Shown here piece after piece: positions 52,951 to 63,848 of a stretch of 64,000 nucleotides of DNA. This stretch comes from Bradyrhizobium sp. Ash2021 (lineage in GTDB: Bacteria > Pseudomonadota > Alphaproteobacteria > Rhizobiales > Xanthobacteraceae): assembly GCF_031202265.1 (NCBI RefSeq), contig NZ_CP100604.1:3764501-3828500 (forward strand), read 5' to 3'. The translations under genes and the position numbers were made by a program. The stretch's first letter is position 1, and each line of letters starts with the position of its first letter. Below the pieces are notes generated by a model. It worked only from the letters and a program-made list of their open reading frames with translations, had not been told where the DNA came from and searched no databases.

Positions 52951-53903
52951 TGGCAGCATCCGACAACGAGAAATCGCGTCTCGACGAAGCCGCGCGTGCG
53001 GGCTGGCTGTATTTCATCGCCGGCCACACCCAGGATGAAATTGCCAAGATGCTGCAGGTCTCTCGCGCCTCGGCCCAGCGCCTGGTTTCACTCTGCCTCG
53101 CCGAGCGCCTGATCACATTCCGGCTCGAGCATCCGATCGCGGCGTGCATGGAGTTAGCCGCGCAGCTCAAGGACTTGTTTCATCTTGCGTATTGCGAAGT
53201 GGTGCCGACCGACCCGGCCGCGCCGCTCTCGTCCGCCGGAATTGCCGAACGCGCCGCCAACATCCTGGAAACGACGCTGCGCACCGAAAAGCCGACGATC
53301 GTGGCGCTTGGTACCGGCAGGGCGGTGCGGGCTGCCGTTGAGCGCGTGTCCCCGATCGACTGCCCGAACCACCAGATCGTGTCGCTGGTCGGAAATATCT
53401 CGGCCGATGGCTCGGCCAGCTTTTTCGACACGGTCGGCCGTCTCGCGGACCGGACCAAGGCGCGCCATTATCCGATGCCGCTGCCGTTTCTGATGTCCTC
53501 CGAGCGCGAGCGCGACCAGATGCTCAAGATCGATCCGATCGCCAAGGTGAGAGCGGTCGCCGCCAAGGCTGACCTGCGGCTGGTCGGGGTAGGGCAGATG
53601 GATCAGCAGGCGCAAGTCCATGTCGATGGCTTCGTCTCGCGCGAAGAACTGCTAGAGATGATGCGGCTCGGTGCCGTCGGCGAATTGACCGGATGGGCAT
53701 TCGACGCGGAGGGCCGAATCATCAACGGCGGGACCAACCTCCGTCTCACCAGCATTCCACCGCGGGTACCGGCGCGGGCGCTGACCATCGGCGCGGCGGT
53801 CGGGCGTGCCAAGGTTTCGGCGATCAGGGCGGCGCTGAAGGGGCGGCTCCTCAACGGGCTGATCACCGACGAGGCGACGGCAGGCGCCATCCTCAAGCCG
53901 TAG
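52950..53903 (+). CDS. SorC/DeoR-family sugar-binding transcriptional regulator
   Basis: 317 residues. N-terminal helix-turn-helix at about 23-60 (GHTQDEIAKMLQVSRASAQR) and a C-terminal sugar-phosphate-binding domain with IVALGTGRAVRAAVE, SLVGNISADGSASF, RLVGVGQMDQQAQ and the GAVGELTGWAFDAEGRII segment typical of SorC proteins. It should sense a phosphorylated or free polyol catabolite and act on the two matched operators at 52250 and 54071, controlling itself and the transport operon. Confidence 0.92.
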   Translation: MAASDNEKSRLDEAARAGWLYFIAGHTQDEIAKMLQVSRASAQRLVSLCLAERLITFRLEHPIAACMELAAQLKDLFHLAYCEVVPTDPAAPLSSAGIAERAANILETTLRTEKPTIVALGTGRAVRAAVERVSPIDCPNHQIVSLVGNISADGSASFFDTVGRLADRTKARHYPMPLPFLMSSERERDQMLKIDPIAKVRAVAAKADLRLVGVGQMDQQAQVHVDGFVSREELLEMMRLGAVGELTGWAFDAEGRIINGGTNLRLTSIPPRVPARALTIGAAVGRAKVSAIRAALKGRLLNGLITDEATAGAILKP

Positions 53904-54070
53904 CGAACTGGCCGGTCCTTCAAGGCTGTCACGCCGACGCGGGGTTGCCCGCGGGCCGATCCGGCGCGTGCCCGTATTCGAGCATCTCCTCCAGCCCGCT
54001 GGTTTGGTGCCGAAGTGCGATTCCGATCCTTGACAACCCTGGGACTCGGTGTGAACATAATTGCAAAGCG

Positions 54071-54084
54071 TGAGCATATGCTCA
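54071..54084. promoter_or_regulatory. Operator 2 of the polyol locus (perfect palindrome)
   Basis: TGAGCATATGCTCA is a perfect 14-bp palindrome ending 21 bp before the GTG start at 54106. A TTGACA hexamer at 54030-54035 and AT-rich sequence near 54054-54061 suggest a promoter whose start region the operator covers. Confidence 0.75.
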
Positions 54085-54105
54085 ACGCCAATAAGGGAGG
54101 TTACC

Positions 54106-55419
54106 GTGAAGCACGTCCTCAGCGCCCTCCTGGGCGCGGCTACCTTGTTGGGTGCAGCCCCTTCCATCGCCCAGACAACCCTGACCATCGCCACCGTGAA
54201 CAATGGCGACATGATCCGGATGCAGGGGCTGACCAACGAATTCACCGCCAAAAACCCCGAGATTTCCGTGAAGTGGGTGACCCTCGAAGAGAACGTCCTG
54301 CGCCAGCGCGTCACAACCGATATCGCGACCAAGGGCGGGCAGTTCGACGTGCTGACCATCGGCACCTATGAGGTGCCGATCTGGGCCAAGAAGAACTGGC
54401 TCATTCCGCTCGACAATCTCGGAGCCGATTACGATACCGCGGACCTGCTGCCCAAGATCCGTGATGCCGTGTCGGTATCGGGCAAGCTCTATGCCGCACC
54501 GTTCTACGGCGAGAGTTCGATGGTGATGTACCGGACCGACCTGTTCCAGAAGGCCGGCTTGACGATGCCGGAAAAGCCGACCTGGGACTTCGTGATCGAT
54601 GCGGCGAAGAAGCTCACCGACAAATCGGCCGGCGTCTACGGCATCTGCCTGCGGGGCAAGGCGGGTTGGGGCGAGAACATGGCGTTCCTGACCGCGATGT
54701 CCAATTCGTTCGGCGCGCGCTGGTTCGATGAGAAATGGCAGCCGCAGTTCGACAAACCGGAGTGGAAGAAGACGCTCTCGACCTATGTCGATCTGATGAA
54801 GGCCGCAGGCCCTCCCGGCGCAAGCTCGAACGGTTTCAATGAAAACCTGGCGCTGTTCAACTCCGGCAAATGCGGGATGTGGATCGACGCCACGGTGGCG
54901 GCGTCCTTTGTCACCAACCCGAAGGATTCGACGGTTGCCGACAAGGTAGGCTTTGCGCTCGCCCCGAATGCGGGACTGGGCAAGAACGCCAACTGGCTGT
55001 GGGCATGGAACCTCGCCATCCCCGCGGGCTCAAAGAAGACGGCGGCTGCGGAAAAATTCATCGCCTGGGCGACCAGCAAGGACTACACCCAGCTCGTCGC
55101 CAAGAAGGAGGGGTGGGCCAACGTGCCGCCCGGCACCCGAACCTCGCTCTACCAGAATCCGGAGTATCTGAAGGTCGCTCCCTTCGCCAAGCTGACGCTG
55201 GCGTCGATCGACGCCGCCGATCCGAACAAGCCGAGTGTGCAGCCGGTGCCTTACGTCGGCGTGCAATACGCGGCCATTCCGGAATTCCAGGGCATCGGCA
55301 CCAGCGTCGGCCAGCAATTCTCGGCGGCGTTGTCGGGTGCTTCGACCGTCGATGCGGCGCTCGCCGCCGCGCAGTCGGCCACCGAGCGTGAAATGAAGCG
55401 GGCCGGCTATATCAAGTAG
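54106..55419 (+). CDS. Sorbitol/mannitol-type ABC transporter substrate-binding protein
   Basis: 437 residues from GTG 54106 with AAGGGAGG upstream. The signal peptide MKHVLSALLGAATLLGAAPS is cleaved after SIAQ. Mature CUT1 binding protein like SmoE/MtlE: GGQFDVLTIGTYEVPIWAKK, AAPFYGESSMVMYRTDLF and CGMWIDATVAASFV. It binds a hexitol or pentitol; which one cannot be read from sequence. A strong hairpin follows. Confidence 0.92.
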   Translation: MKHVLSALLGAATLLGAAPSIAQTTLTIATVNNGDMIRMQGLTNEFTAKNPEISVKWVTLEENVLRQRVTTDIATKGGQFDVLTIGTYEVPIWAKKNWLIPLDNLGADYDTADLLPKIRDAVSVSGKLYAAPFYGESSMVMYRTDLFQKAGLTMPEKPTWDFVIDAAKKLTDKSAGVYGICLRGKAGWGENMAFLTAMSNSFGARWFDEKWQPQFDKPEWKKTLSTYVDLMKAAGPPGASSNGFNENLALFNSGKCGMWIDATVAASFVTNPKDSTVADKVGFALAPNAGLGKNANWLWAWNLAIPAGSKKTAAAEKFIAWATSKDYTQLVAKKEGWANVPPGTRTSLYQNPEYLKVAPFAKLTLASIDAADPNKPSVQPVPYVGVQYAAIPEFQGIGTSVGQQFSAALSGASTVDAALAAAQSATEREMKRAGYIK

Positions 55420-55436
55420 CGCGCCGCACCCATCCA

Positions 55437-55467
55437 GGCTGCCGTCAGGCAAGGACTGACGGCAGCC
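55437..55467 (+). terminator. Hairpin after the polyol binding-protein gene
   Basis: A perfect 12-bp stem (GGCTGCCGTCAG with CTGACGGCAGCC) with a 7-base loop starts 17 bases after the stop. No strong T-run; probably differential stability or partial termination ahead of the permease genes. Confidence 0.75.
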
Positions 55468-55500
55468 GCATCTCCCTTCAAGCGATAACAGGAGGCGGCG

Positions 55501-56373
55501 ATGGCAACGCAGCAAACCCAGGTCCTCGGTAGGGCCCTGCTGACGCCGGCCGTCGCATTGCTGTTCATCTGGATGATCGTCCCGCTCGCGATGACGATCT
55601 ATTTTTCGACGCTGCACTACAGCCTGCTCGACTCGGAAACCTGGAGCTTCGTCGGGCTGGAGAATTTTCGATATTTTCTCACCGACCCGGCTTTTCTGAC
55701 CGCGCTGCGGAACACGCTGGTGCTGGTCGGTTCGGTGCTCGCGATCACCATCCTGCTCGGCACGCCGCTGGCGCTGCTGCTCGACCAGCAGGTGATCGGC
55801 CGCAGCATCGTCCGCCTGATGGTGATCGCGCCGTTCTTTGTGATGCCGACCGTCAGCGCGCTGGTCTGGAAGAACCTCTTGATGCACCCGGTGTCCGGAC
55901 TGTTCGCCTGGCTCGCGACACTGGTGGGAGCGACGCCGATCGACTGGTTCAACGATGCGCCCCTGCTCGCGGTGATCCTGATCGTGGCCTGGCAATGGCT
56001 GCCGTTTGCCACCCTCATCCTGCTGACGGCGCTGCAGTCCCAGGATGAGGAGCAGAAGGAAGCGGCCGAGATGGATGGCGCAAGCGCGCTTTCGACCTTC
56101 ATCTATCTTACTTTGCCGCACCTGGCGCGGCCGATCACCGTCGTCATCCTGATCGAAACGATATTCCTGCTGACGGTTTTTGCCGAGATCTTCGTCACCA
56201 CCGGCGGCGGCCCGGGCCTGCAGACCACCAATATCGCGTTCCTGATCTACTCGCAGGCGCTGATCCAGTACGACATCGGCAACGCCTCGGCCGGCGGACT
56301 GGTGGCGGTCGTGATCGCCAATATCGTCGCGTTCTTCCTGGTGCGGATCGTCGGGCGGAATCTGGAGGCATAG
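55501..56373 (+). CDS. Polyol ABC transporter permease 1 (SmoF/MtlF-like)
   Basis: 290 residues, MalF-class CUT1 permease with six helices. Helix 1 is ALLTPAVALLFIWMIVPLAM, the EAA loop is EAAEMDGASALSTFIYLTLP. AGGAGG lies before the ATG. Three bp separate it from permease 2. Confidence 0.93.
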   Translation: MATQQTQVLGRALLTPAVALLFIWMIVPLAMTIYFSTLHYSLLDSETWSFVGLENFRYFLTDPAFLTALRNTLVLVGSVLAITILLGTPLALLLDQQVIGRSIVRLMVIAPFFVMPTVSALVWKNLLMHPVSGLFAWLATLVGATPIDWFNDAPLLAVILIVAWQWLPFATLILLTALQSQDEEQKEAAEMDGASALSTFIYLTLPHLARPITVVILIETIFLLTVFAEIFVTTGGGPGLQTTNIAFLIYSQALIQYDIGNASAGGLVAVVIANIVAFFLVRIVGRNLEA

Positions 56374-56376
56374 GCC

Positions 56377-57207
56377 ATGGCGCGCAAGGTGACTGCGAGA
56401 CGCGTATGGGTGTCCACGGCTGCCGCGTGGCTGTTCGGATTTATGATTTTTCTCCCCATCCTGTGGATGGTCCTGACCAGTTTCAAGACTGAGCTCGATG
56501 CGTTCGCTATGCCGCCGAAATTCCTGGTGTTCCACTGGACCACGGAGAACTATGCGACGGTGCAGCAGCGCAGCGATTATATTCATCATGCGCTCAATTC
56601 GATCATCGTTGCCGGCGGGTCGACACTGATTGCGATGATCATTGCCATTCCGGCCGCGTGGTCGATGGCGTTCGCGCCGACCAAGCGCACCAAGGACGTT
56701 CTGCTCTGGATGCTCTCGACCAAGATGATGCCGTCGGTCGGCGTGCTGGTTCCGATCTATCTGATCTTCCGGGATTTCGGCATGCTTGATACGCGCGCCG
56801 GTCTCGTCATGATCCTGTGCCTCGGCAACCTGCCGATCGTGATCTGGATGCTCTTTACCTATTTCAAGGAAATTCCCAAGGATATCCTCGAAGCGGCGCG
56901 GATGGACGGAGCGACCATCGGGCGCGAGCTGATTTACGTGCTGACGCCAATGGCCGTTCCCGGGCTCGCCTCGACGCTGCTGCTCAATTTCATCCTGGCG
57001 TGGAACGAGGCGTTCTGGACGCTGAACCTTTCGACGCTGGATGCAGCGCCGCTCACGGTATTCATCGCATCCTATTCGAGTCCCGAGGGCCTGTTCTGGG
57101 CCAAATTGTCAGCCGCCTCGACGCTCGCCATTGCGCCGATCATCATCCTCGGATGGTTCACGCAGCGGCAACTCGTCCGCGGGCTCACCTTCGGCGCCGT
57201 CAAATAG
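56377..57207 (+). CDS. Polyol ABC transporter permease 2 (SmoG/MtlG-like)
   Basis: 276 residues, MalG class. Helix 1 [19 protein letters not shown], the motif [18 protein letters not shown], the EAA loop [20 protein letters not shown] and the end [13 protein letters not shown] are seen. GGAGG lies in the end of the preceding gene. Confidence 0.93.
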   Translation: MARKVTARRVWVSTAAAWLFGFMIFLPILWMVLTSFKTELDAFAMPPKFLVFHWTTENYATVQQRSDYIHHALNSIIVAGGSTLIAMIIAIPAAWSMAFAPTKRTKDVLLWMLSTKMMPSVGVLVPIYLIFRDFGMLDTRAGLVMILCLGNLPIVIWMLFTYFKEIPKDILEAARMDGATIGRELIYVLTPMAVPGLASTLLLNFILAWNEAFWTLNLSTLDAAPLTVFIASYSSPEGLFWAKLSAASTLAIAPIIILGWFTQRQLVRGLTFGAVK

Positions 57208-57224
57208 CAAAGGGATCAGGGATC

Positions 57225-58229
57225 ATGGGCCAGATCACGCTGCAGGGAGTCCGCAAATCGTTCGGGCCGGTCAACATCATCAAGGATGCCAATCTGGATA
57301 TCGACAACGGCTCCTTCGTGGTCTTCGTCGGGCCATCCGGCTGCGGCAAGACCACGCTCTTGCGCCTGATCGCCGGACTGGAGGATGTCACCGGCGGTCA
57401 AATCCTGATCGACGGCAAGAATGTGGTGGACGTGCCTCCGGCGAAGCGCGGGCTGTCGATGGTGTTCCAGTCCTATGCGCTCTATCCGCATATGAGCGTG
57501 CGCGGCAACATCGCGTTCGGCCTGAAGATGGCCGGCCTGCCGCGCCCGGACATCGACCGCAAGGTCGAGGCGGCCGCCGCCACCTTGAACCTGACGCCCT
57601 ATCTGGACCGCAAGCCGCGCGAGCTTTCCGGCGGCCAGCGTCAGCGCGTCGCAATAGGGCGCGCGATCGTGCGCGAGCCGAAGGCGTTTCTGTTCGACGA
57701 GCCCTTGTCAAATCTCGATGCGGCACTGCGGGTCCAGATGCGTCTGGAAGTCACCAAATTGCAGAAGCAACTCGGCACCACCGCCGTCTACGTCACCCAC
57801 GACCAGGTCGAGGCTATGACCATGGCCGACAAGATTGTCGTACTCAACGCGGGCAACATCGAACAATACGGCTCGCCGCTGGAGTTGTACGAGCGGCCGG
57901 CAAACCTGTTCGTCGCCGGCTTCATTGGTTCGCCGAAGATGAATTTTGTGCCCGGCGAGGCAGTCGGCGAGCCCGGCGTCGCCACGCTCGGCGTCAGGCC
58001 CGAGCATCTGAAAATCGGCAAGGAGGGGGAAGGCTGGCCCGGGACCGTGTCGGTCGCCGAGCATCTGGGCAGCGACACCTTCCTCTACGTCGACGCCGGC
58101 AAGCTTGGGATGCTGACGGCGCGATGCATCGGAGAGTTCAGCCTGAAAGCTGGCGACCGTGTGTGGCTTTCGCCCGATCCAGCCCGCCTGCATCGCTTCG
58201 ACAAGGATGGCGCCGTCATCGGGACATGA
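57225..58229 (+). CDS. Polyol ABC transporter ATP-binding protein (SmoK/MtlK-like)
   Basis: 334 residues, MalK class. Seen are Walker [16 protein letters not shown]-loop [13 protein letters not shown], signature [15 protein letters not shown], Walker [13 protein letters not shown], switch [10 protein letters not shown] and a TOBE domain with [13 protein letters not shown] single ATPase here, presumably a homodimer, unlike the DHA operon. Confidence 0.94.
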   Translation: MGQITLQGVRKSFGPVNIIKDANLDIDNGSFVVFVGPSGCGKTTLLRLIAGLEDVTGGQILIDGKNVVDVPPAKRGLSMVFQSYALYPHMSVRGNIAFGLKMAGLPRPDIDRKVEAAAATLNLTPYLDRKPRELSGGQRQRVAIGRAIVREPKAFLFDEPLSNLDAALRVQMRLEVTKLQKQLGTTAVYVTHDQVEAMTMADKIVVLNAGNIEQYGSPLELYERPANLFVAGFIGSPKMNFVPGEAVGEPGVATLGVRPEHLKIGKEGEGWPGTVSVAEHLGSDTFLYVDAGKLGMLTARCIGEFSLKAGDRVWLSPDPARLHRFDKDGAVIGT

Positions 58230-58276
58230 GCGGTCGGCGCGCTACGCCACGATAAGCAAACAGGAAAAACAACAAG

Positions 58277-59050
<774 letters not shown>

Positions 59051-59078
59051 GCTGGCGCTGATCTGAAGCGGGGTTGCA

Positions 59079-60743
59079 ATGCAGCAGGCCTTCGTCGGCA
59101 TCGATGTCGGAACATCAAGCGCGCGCGCCGGGATATTTGACGAGAACGGAAGTCTGCTTGCGAGCGCCCGCCATCCGATCACGGTGTGGCACGAGGCGGG
59201 CAGCGTCGCCGAGCAGTCGTCTTCCGAGATCTGGGCCGCCTGTGCGGCCTCGGTCCGCGCGGCTATGGCGGAAGCAGGACTTCCTGCTTCCGCAGTCAGG
59301 GGTGTCGGTTTCGACGCGACCTGCTCGCTTGTGGTCGTGGATGCCGCCGGCAACCCGCTGACGGTAAGCGCATCCGGCGACATCAGGCGAAATGTCATCG
59401 TGTGGATGGACCACCGCGCGATTGCCGAGGCCCGCCGGGTCAACGAGACGCGGGACGACGTGCTCCGCTATGTCGGCGGCTCGATCTCGCCGGAAATGGA
59501 AATTCCAAAACTGCTTTGGCTGAAGCGGTACCTTCCATCGACCTATCAGGCAGCGGGGCATTTCTTCGACCTCGCTGATTACCTTTCGTTTCGCGCGACC
59601 GGATCGACCGCGCGCTCGATGTGTACGCTGGCGTGCAAATGGAATTATCTCGCCCACGAACGGCGGTGGAGCGGCAGCTATTTGGAGTGCGTCGGTCTTG
59701 GCGATCTAGCCGCGGACAAATATGCGAGAATTGGAAGCGTGATCGTTGCGGCCGGCACGCCGCTCGGCGCCGGCCTGACCAAATCCGCCGCGAGCGATTT
59801 CGGCCTGCTCGAGGGAACGCCGGTCGGCGCCTCGCTGATCGACGCTCACGCCGGCGGCGTCGGCACGATCGGCGGGCAGGGAAAATCGGGTGAAGAGGTC
59901 GATGTGTGTCGTCGCCTTGCTTACATCATGGGGACCTCGGCCTGCATCATGGCAACGACACGTGAGCCGTGCTTCGTGCCCGGTGTCTGGGGTCCCTATC
60001 ATTCAGGAATGGTTCCCGGGTTCTGGCTCAACGAAGGCGGGCAGTCCGCCGCCGGCGCGGCGATCGACCATCTGGTCAGGTCCCATCCTGCGTATGATGA
60101 GACCGTCGCAACGGCGCGCGCGGCTGCGATGGAAGTTCCGGAATTTCTCGAGCGGCGCATCGTCTCGCGCGTGACAGGTCCCGGCGAAGCGGCATTCTTT
60201 GCCCGTGACATCCACGTACTGCCCGAGTTTCTCGGAAACCGGTCACCGTTCGCTGATCCTGACGCGCGTGCGGTCCTCGTCGGAATGGACCTCGATGCCG
60301 ACATCGGCTCGATGGAGCGGCTGTTCGTGGCCGGGCTCTGCGGGCTTGCCTACGGACTCGCGGATGTTGTGGACGCCTTTCGATCGCACGGCGTCGAAAG
60401 CGACATGATGGTGATCAGCGGCGGCGCCGGACGAAGTCCGCTGGTCCGCCAGATCATGGCGGATACGACCGGCCTGACCGTTGCCGTCCCCGGAACGCAA
60501 GAGCCCGTCCTGCTCGGCGCCGCGATGCTGGGCGCCGTTGCGGCGAAGTCTCGCGGGTCGATCGGCGATGCCATGGCTTCGATGTCGGCGATCGGCAGGC
60601 TCAGCGAATCCACGGCGCCAGGGGTGGCGTCCTTCCATCGCACCAAGCGAAAGGTTCACGGGCTGATGCGCAGACTTGATTCTGAAAGCCGCGAGGCGAT
60701 GCAGGGGATCGCATCGAACGCCGGACTTGACGCGAAGAGCTAG
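59079..60743 (+). CDS. FGGY-family pentulose kinase (ribulokinase type)
   Basis: 554 residues. The N-terminal phosphate motif GIDVGTSSARAGIFDENG, the GFDATCSLVVVD region, VWMDHRAIAEA and the C-terminal adenosine motif MVISGGAGRSPLVRQIMAD are seen. Overall like the D-/L-ribulokinase branch (pentulose kinase subfamily). It would phosphorylate a ketopentose from the SDR, for instance ribulose from ribitol or arabitol. Confidence 0.9.
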   Translation: MQQAFVGIDVGTSSARAGIFDENGSLLASARHPITVWHEAGSVAEQSSSEIWAACAASVRAAMAEAGLPASAVRGVGFDATCSLVVVDAAGNPLTVSASGDIRRNVIVWMDHRAIAEARRVNETRDDVLRYVGGSISPEMEIPKLLWLKRYLPSTYQAAGHFFDLADYLSFRATGSTARSMCTLACKWNYLAHERRWSGSYLECVGLGDLAADKYARIGSVIVAAGTPLGAGLTKSAASDFGLLEGTPVGASLIDAHAGGVGTIGGQGKSGEEVDVCRRLAYIMGTSACIMATTREPCFVPGVWGPYHSGMVPGFWLNEGGQSAAGAAIDHLVRSHPAYDETVATARAAAMEVPEFLERRIVSRVTGPGEAAFFARDIHVLPEFLGNRSPFADPDARAVLVGMDLDADIGSMERLFVAGLCGLAYGLADVVDAFRSHGVESDMMVISGGAGRSPLVRQIMADTTGLTVAVPGTQEPVLLGAAMLGAVAAKSRGSIGDAMASMSAIGRLSESTAPGVASFHRTKRKVHGLMRRLDSESREAMQGIASNAGLDAKS

Positions 60744-60747
60744 AACC

Positions 60748-61701
60748 ATGCTGCTGAGTTGTGGAGATGCCCTGGTCGATTTCCTGCCCGTCACATCTGT
60801 CGACGGGCGCGACGCGGCCGTACCGGTTGCCGGTGGATCCTGTCTCAACATCGCCGTCGGCATGGCGCGCCTGGGCGCGCCGGCAGGGTTTGTGGGCGGC
60901 ATCTCGACGGATTTGTTCGGACGCATCATCGCCGACCACGCGCTCGGCTCGCAGGTTGACCTCCGCCATGCGACGCGCAGCGAACATCAGACGACACTTG
61001 CGTTCGTCCGACACCTGGAAGGCGAGCCGCAATATGCGTTCTACGACGAGGCGACGGCGTCCCGAGCCTGGACCTATCGGCGCGGCTCCATACCCTTTGA
61101 TGAGATCGAGGCAATCCATGTCGGATCTTCCACGCTCGCCCACGACCAGGGGGCCGCCCAGGCGCTTGCGATGATCGAAGACGCCGGCGGTGCAACCACC
61201 ATCTCCTTCGACCCGAACTGCCGGCCCAATCTGGTCAAGCTCAAGGCGCGCTACGTGGATCAGATGGATGCGTTCGCCGCCGCCGCCGACATCGTGCGGA
61301 TGTCCGATGTCGATTTCGAATTTCTCTATGGCGGCAGTGACTACCGGGAAAAGGCGAAGTCACTCATTGCTGCCGGTGCAAGCCTCGTCGTTGTCACGCG
61401 TGGAATCAAGGGAGCTCGGGCGTGCCACGGAGAGGCAGGTCTGGTTGAAGTCGAGGCGCCCGCAGCGGATGTGGTGGATACCATCGGCGCTGGCGACAGT
61501 TTTCAAGCTGCACTGCTGTTCGCCTTGCGTGCCATCGGGCGGATTGAGCGCCGGGCGCTGGCGCGAATGAATTCCGGCGAGCTTGCCCGGGCGTTGTCGT
61601 TCGCGTCGGCTTGCGCGGCGTTCACCTGCGGGCGTGCGGGGGCTGATCCGCCGCGCCGATCAGACGTCGGTCCGGCGTTGTCTCGTCTCATGGCCGGATA
61701 G
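60748..61701 (+). CDS. PfkB-family carbohydrate kinase (fructokinase-like)
   Basis: 317 residues from ATG 60748. The N-terminus MLLSCGDALVDFLPV, the GGSCLNIAVGMARLGA substrate motif, FDPNCRPNL and the catalytic DTIGAGDSFQAALL (base Asp250) are typical of fructokinases. It follows the pentulose kinase by 4 bp. With two kinases, the operon may handle both hexitol (to fructose) and pentitol (to pentulose). Confidence 0.91.
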   Translation: MLLSCGDALVDFLPVTSVDGRDAAVPVAGGSCLNIAVGMARLGAPAGFVGGISTDLFGRIIADHALGSQVDLRHATRSEHQTTLAFVRHLEGEPQYAFYDEATASRAWTYRRGSIPFDEIEAIHVGSSTLAHDQGAAQALAMIEDAGGATTISFDPNCRPNLVKLKARYVDQMDAFAAAADIVRMSDVDFEFLYGGSDYREKAKSLIAAGASLVVVTRGIKGARACHGEAGLVEVEAPAADVVDTIGAGDSFQAALLFALRAIGRIERRALARMNSGELARALSFASACAAFTCGRAGADPPRRSDVGPALSRLMAG

Positions 61702-61713
61702 ATCGAGCAAAAT

Positions 61714-61980
61714 CTAAAGCGTGATTGAGCCGACGCTCGCGCCGCCGCAGTCGGAATCCCGGCTCGAGAAAAACATGACGGCTCGGGCCACATCGTCCGG
61801 CCGGCCGATGCGCCCAACGGGGATCGAGCGGGCGAGTTGATCCAGTTTCGGACTGCCCTGCGGAACCAGCTCGTGAAACATGTCGGTCTCGATTGGTCCC
61901 GGCGCCACCAAATTGATCGTGATGCCGTGAGGCGCGGTCTCCAGCGCCCAGGTACGCGCCATGCCGAACATGCCCGCACG
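61714..61980 (-). pseudogene. 3' remnant of an SDR (FabG-like) gene
   Basis: About 88 codons of an SDR C-terminal half: after the missing active-site region come MARTWALETAPHG, ITINLVAPGPIETDMFHE, the GRIGRPDDVARAVMFF segment and the ending CGGASVGSITL. The usual stretch between the VMFF helix and the GGASVG tail is shortened (SSRDSDCGG), so there is an internal deletion as well. Upstream in frame a stop is met near 61993. It converges on pfkB and abuts a hydrolase fragment pointing away. Confidence 0.75.
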
Positions 61981-61993
61981 GCATCATGATGAG

Positions 61994-62159
61994 CGGTGCC
62001 GTATTCAAGCGCGCGGGCTGTCGGCCGACTATCGGGTCGTCATCATCGATCTCCGCGGCTTCGGCCAATCCGACAAGGCGTAAGCCGGCTATTCCGGCGA
62101 GAACTTTGTCGGCGATCTGAAATACCTCATCGATCACCTGAATCTGAAGCGGCCGATTA
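61994..62159 (+). pseudogene. Internal fragment of an alpha/beta-hydrolase gene with in-frame stop
   Basis: In the frame of 62018 the translation gives ARGLSADYRVVIIDLRGFGQ then SDKA, a TAA stop at 62081-62083, and continues GYSGENFVGDLKYLIDHLNL with KRPI. This is the strand-3/strand-4 DLRGxGxSD signature and the following helix of alpha/beta hydrolases. No start, no nucleophile elbow and no C-terminus are present; similarity stops near 62159. A dead fragment. Confidence 0.7.
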
Positions 62160-62393
62160 TACCAGCGATAAAACCTTTGGACCGTCAGATACTGGGGAAA
62201 CTATCCAGTCGGGAACTGACTAACAAACAATACAGAAGCTGCGCTTTGCAGGGATTTGAAGCTGAAGGCGAGGGCGGCGACCGAAAGTTAGGGCAGGCTT
62301 GATGAAGCCGGCGCCGTCTTCTTTATTCGCGATGTTTGAATCCAAGACGGGCAGCACTTCAGCAGTTCGTCAGGTATCTTTTTCGATCCATCA

Positions 62394-63848
62394 TCAGTCC
62401 GTCAGGACCGCGGGTGCAAGCGCGGTAGAAAGCGTTACCACGCGCAAAAGATTCGTCGTGCCGGATACGCCGAACGGTATGCCGGCAATGATCACGATGT
62501 TATCGCCAGGCTTTCCAAAATCTCCCGCAAGGGCCGAATCGCAGGCGAGCTGGGTCATTGACGCCTCATCAGTGATTTCGGTTTCCACCACGACCGAATG
62601 AATGCCCCACACCGGCGTCAATTGACGTGCCGTTGCAATCGACGGCGTCAGACTGAGAATCGGCGCGAGAGGCCGCTCGCGCGCCGCGCGCATGCTGGTG
62701 AAACCGGATTTTGTGTAGGCAATGGTCGCCGTCGCCGAGACCAGCTTGGCGACAAGACGCAAGGCCGAACATATCGCATCGGCATGGCTGGCCCGAAAAT
62801 CCTCCGGTTTGGGGCCTGTCAGGGTTTGAGTGTGTGCATCATTTTCAACGCCGTGAATGATCGAATCCATCATGACAACTGATTCGACGGGAAAACGCCC
62901 GCTGGCGGATTCCGCTGACAGCATGACAGCATCGCTGCCTTCATAGACTGCCGCTGCAACGTCCGAGGCTTCTGCCCGGGTCGGAACCGGGGACGCAGTC
63001 ATGGATTCAAGCATTTGTGTTGCCACCACGACGGGTTTCCCCTCGCGACGGCATGCGCGCACGATCCGGCGCTGGATTATTGGAACCTGCGCCGGTGGCA
63101 ATTCAACACCGAGGTCGCCACGCGCAACCATGATGCCATCGGCAAGTGCCACGATGGCATCAAGATTTTCGATGGCCGCCGGCTTCTCGAGTTTGGCCAT
63201 GATCAACGCGCGAGATCCGATCAAGGTTCGTGCTTCGGCGATGTCTTCGGCCTTTTGCACGAACGAAAGTGCAACCCAGTCGGGTCCGTGCTCAAGTCCG
63301 AAGGTCAGGTCGCGACGGTCCTTTTCGGTGAAGGGTGACAGCGGCAGAATGACGCCGGGAACATTGACGCCTTTGCGCTCCGACAATCTGCCACCGATCA
63401 TCACGCGCGTTTCGGCGTAGCACGGACCACATTCCAGGACTTCGAGGCGCAGCTTGCCGTCATCGAGCAATAGATCGGTGCCGGGAACCAGGGCTGCGAA
63501 AATCTCCGGATGGGGCAGGGGCACGCGCGTCCGGTCGCCCGGTGTGTTTTCGAGATCGAGCCTGAGCTTGTCTCCGGAATGAAGCTCGACAGGGCCGTCG
63601 AAAAAAGTACCGATGCGAAGCTTGGGGCCCTGTAGATCGATCATGATTCCGATCGGACGGCCGACATCGCGTTCGACACCCCTGATCGCCTCGAAGCGTC
63701 TCTTGTGATCGTCGTGGGTCCCGTGGCTGAAATTCAGCCGGAACATGTCGACGCCGGCATCGAACAGGGATCTGATCGTTGCCGGCGACGAACTGGAGGG
63801 TCCAAGCGTAGCAATGATCTTCGCGTTCCGGGAGCGGCGCAAAATCAA
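62394..63848 (-). CDS. pyk: Pyruvate kinase
   Basis: 484 residues from a TTG start with AAGGA just upstream, overlapping the preceding stop (TTGA). Converts PEP and ADP to pyruvate and ATP. Seen are [37 protein letters not shown], the active-site [27 protein letters not shown], and [20 protein letters not shown]. Order with glycerate kinase matches ttuD-ttuE-type pairs that feed hydroxypyruvate/glycerate to pyruvate. Confidence 0.95.
   Translation of the reverse strand: MILRRSRNAKIIATLGPSSSSPATIRSLFDAGVDMFRLNFSHGTHDDHKRRFEAIRGVERDVGRPIGIMIDLQGPKLRIGTFFDGPVELHSGDKLRLDLENTPGDRTRVPLPHPEIFAALVPGTDLLLDDGKLRLEVLECGPCYAETRVMIGGRLSERKGVNVPGVILPLSPFTEKDRRDLTFGLEHGPDWVALSFVQKAEDIAEARTLIGSRALIMAKLEKPAAIENLDAIVALADGIMVARGDLGVELPPAQVPIIQRRIVRACRREGKPVVVATQMLESMTASPVPTRAEASDVAAAVYEGSDAVMLSAESASGRFPVESVVMMDSIIHGVENDAHTQTLTGPKPEDFRASHADAICSALRLVAKLVSATATIAYTKSGFTSMRAARERPLAPILSLTPSIATARQLTPVWGIHSVVVETEITDEASMTQLACDSALAGDFGKPGDNIVIIAGIPFGVSGTTNLLRVVTLSTALAPAVLTD

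Noticed and set aside
61996..62223. Rightward 75-codon ORF over the hydrolase fragment
   Set aside because: It is a different frame from the one with hydrolase similarity; product has no signature.
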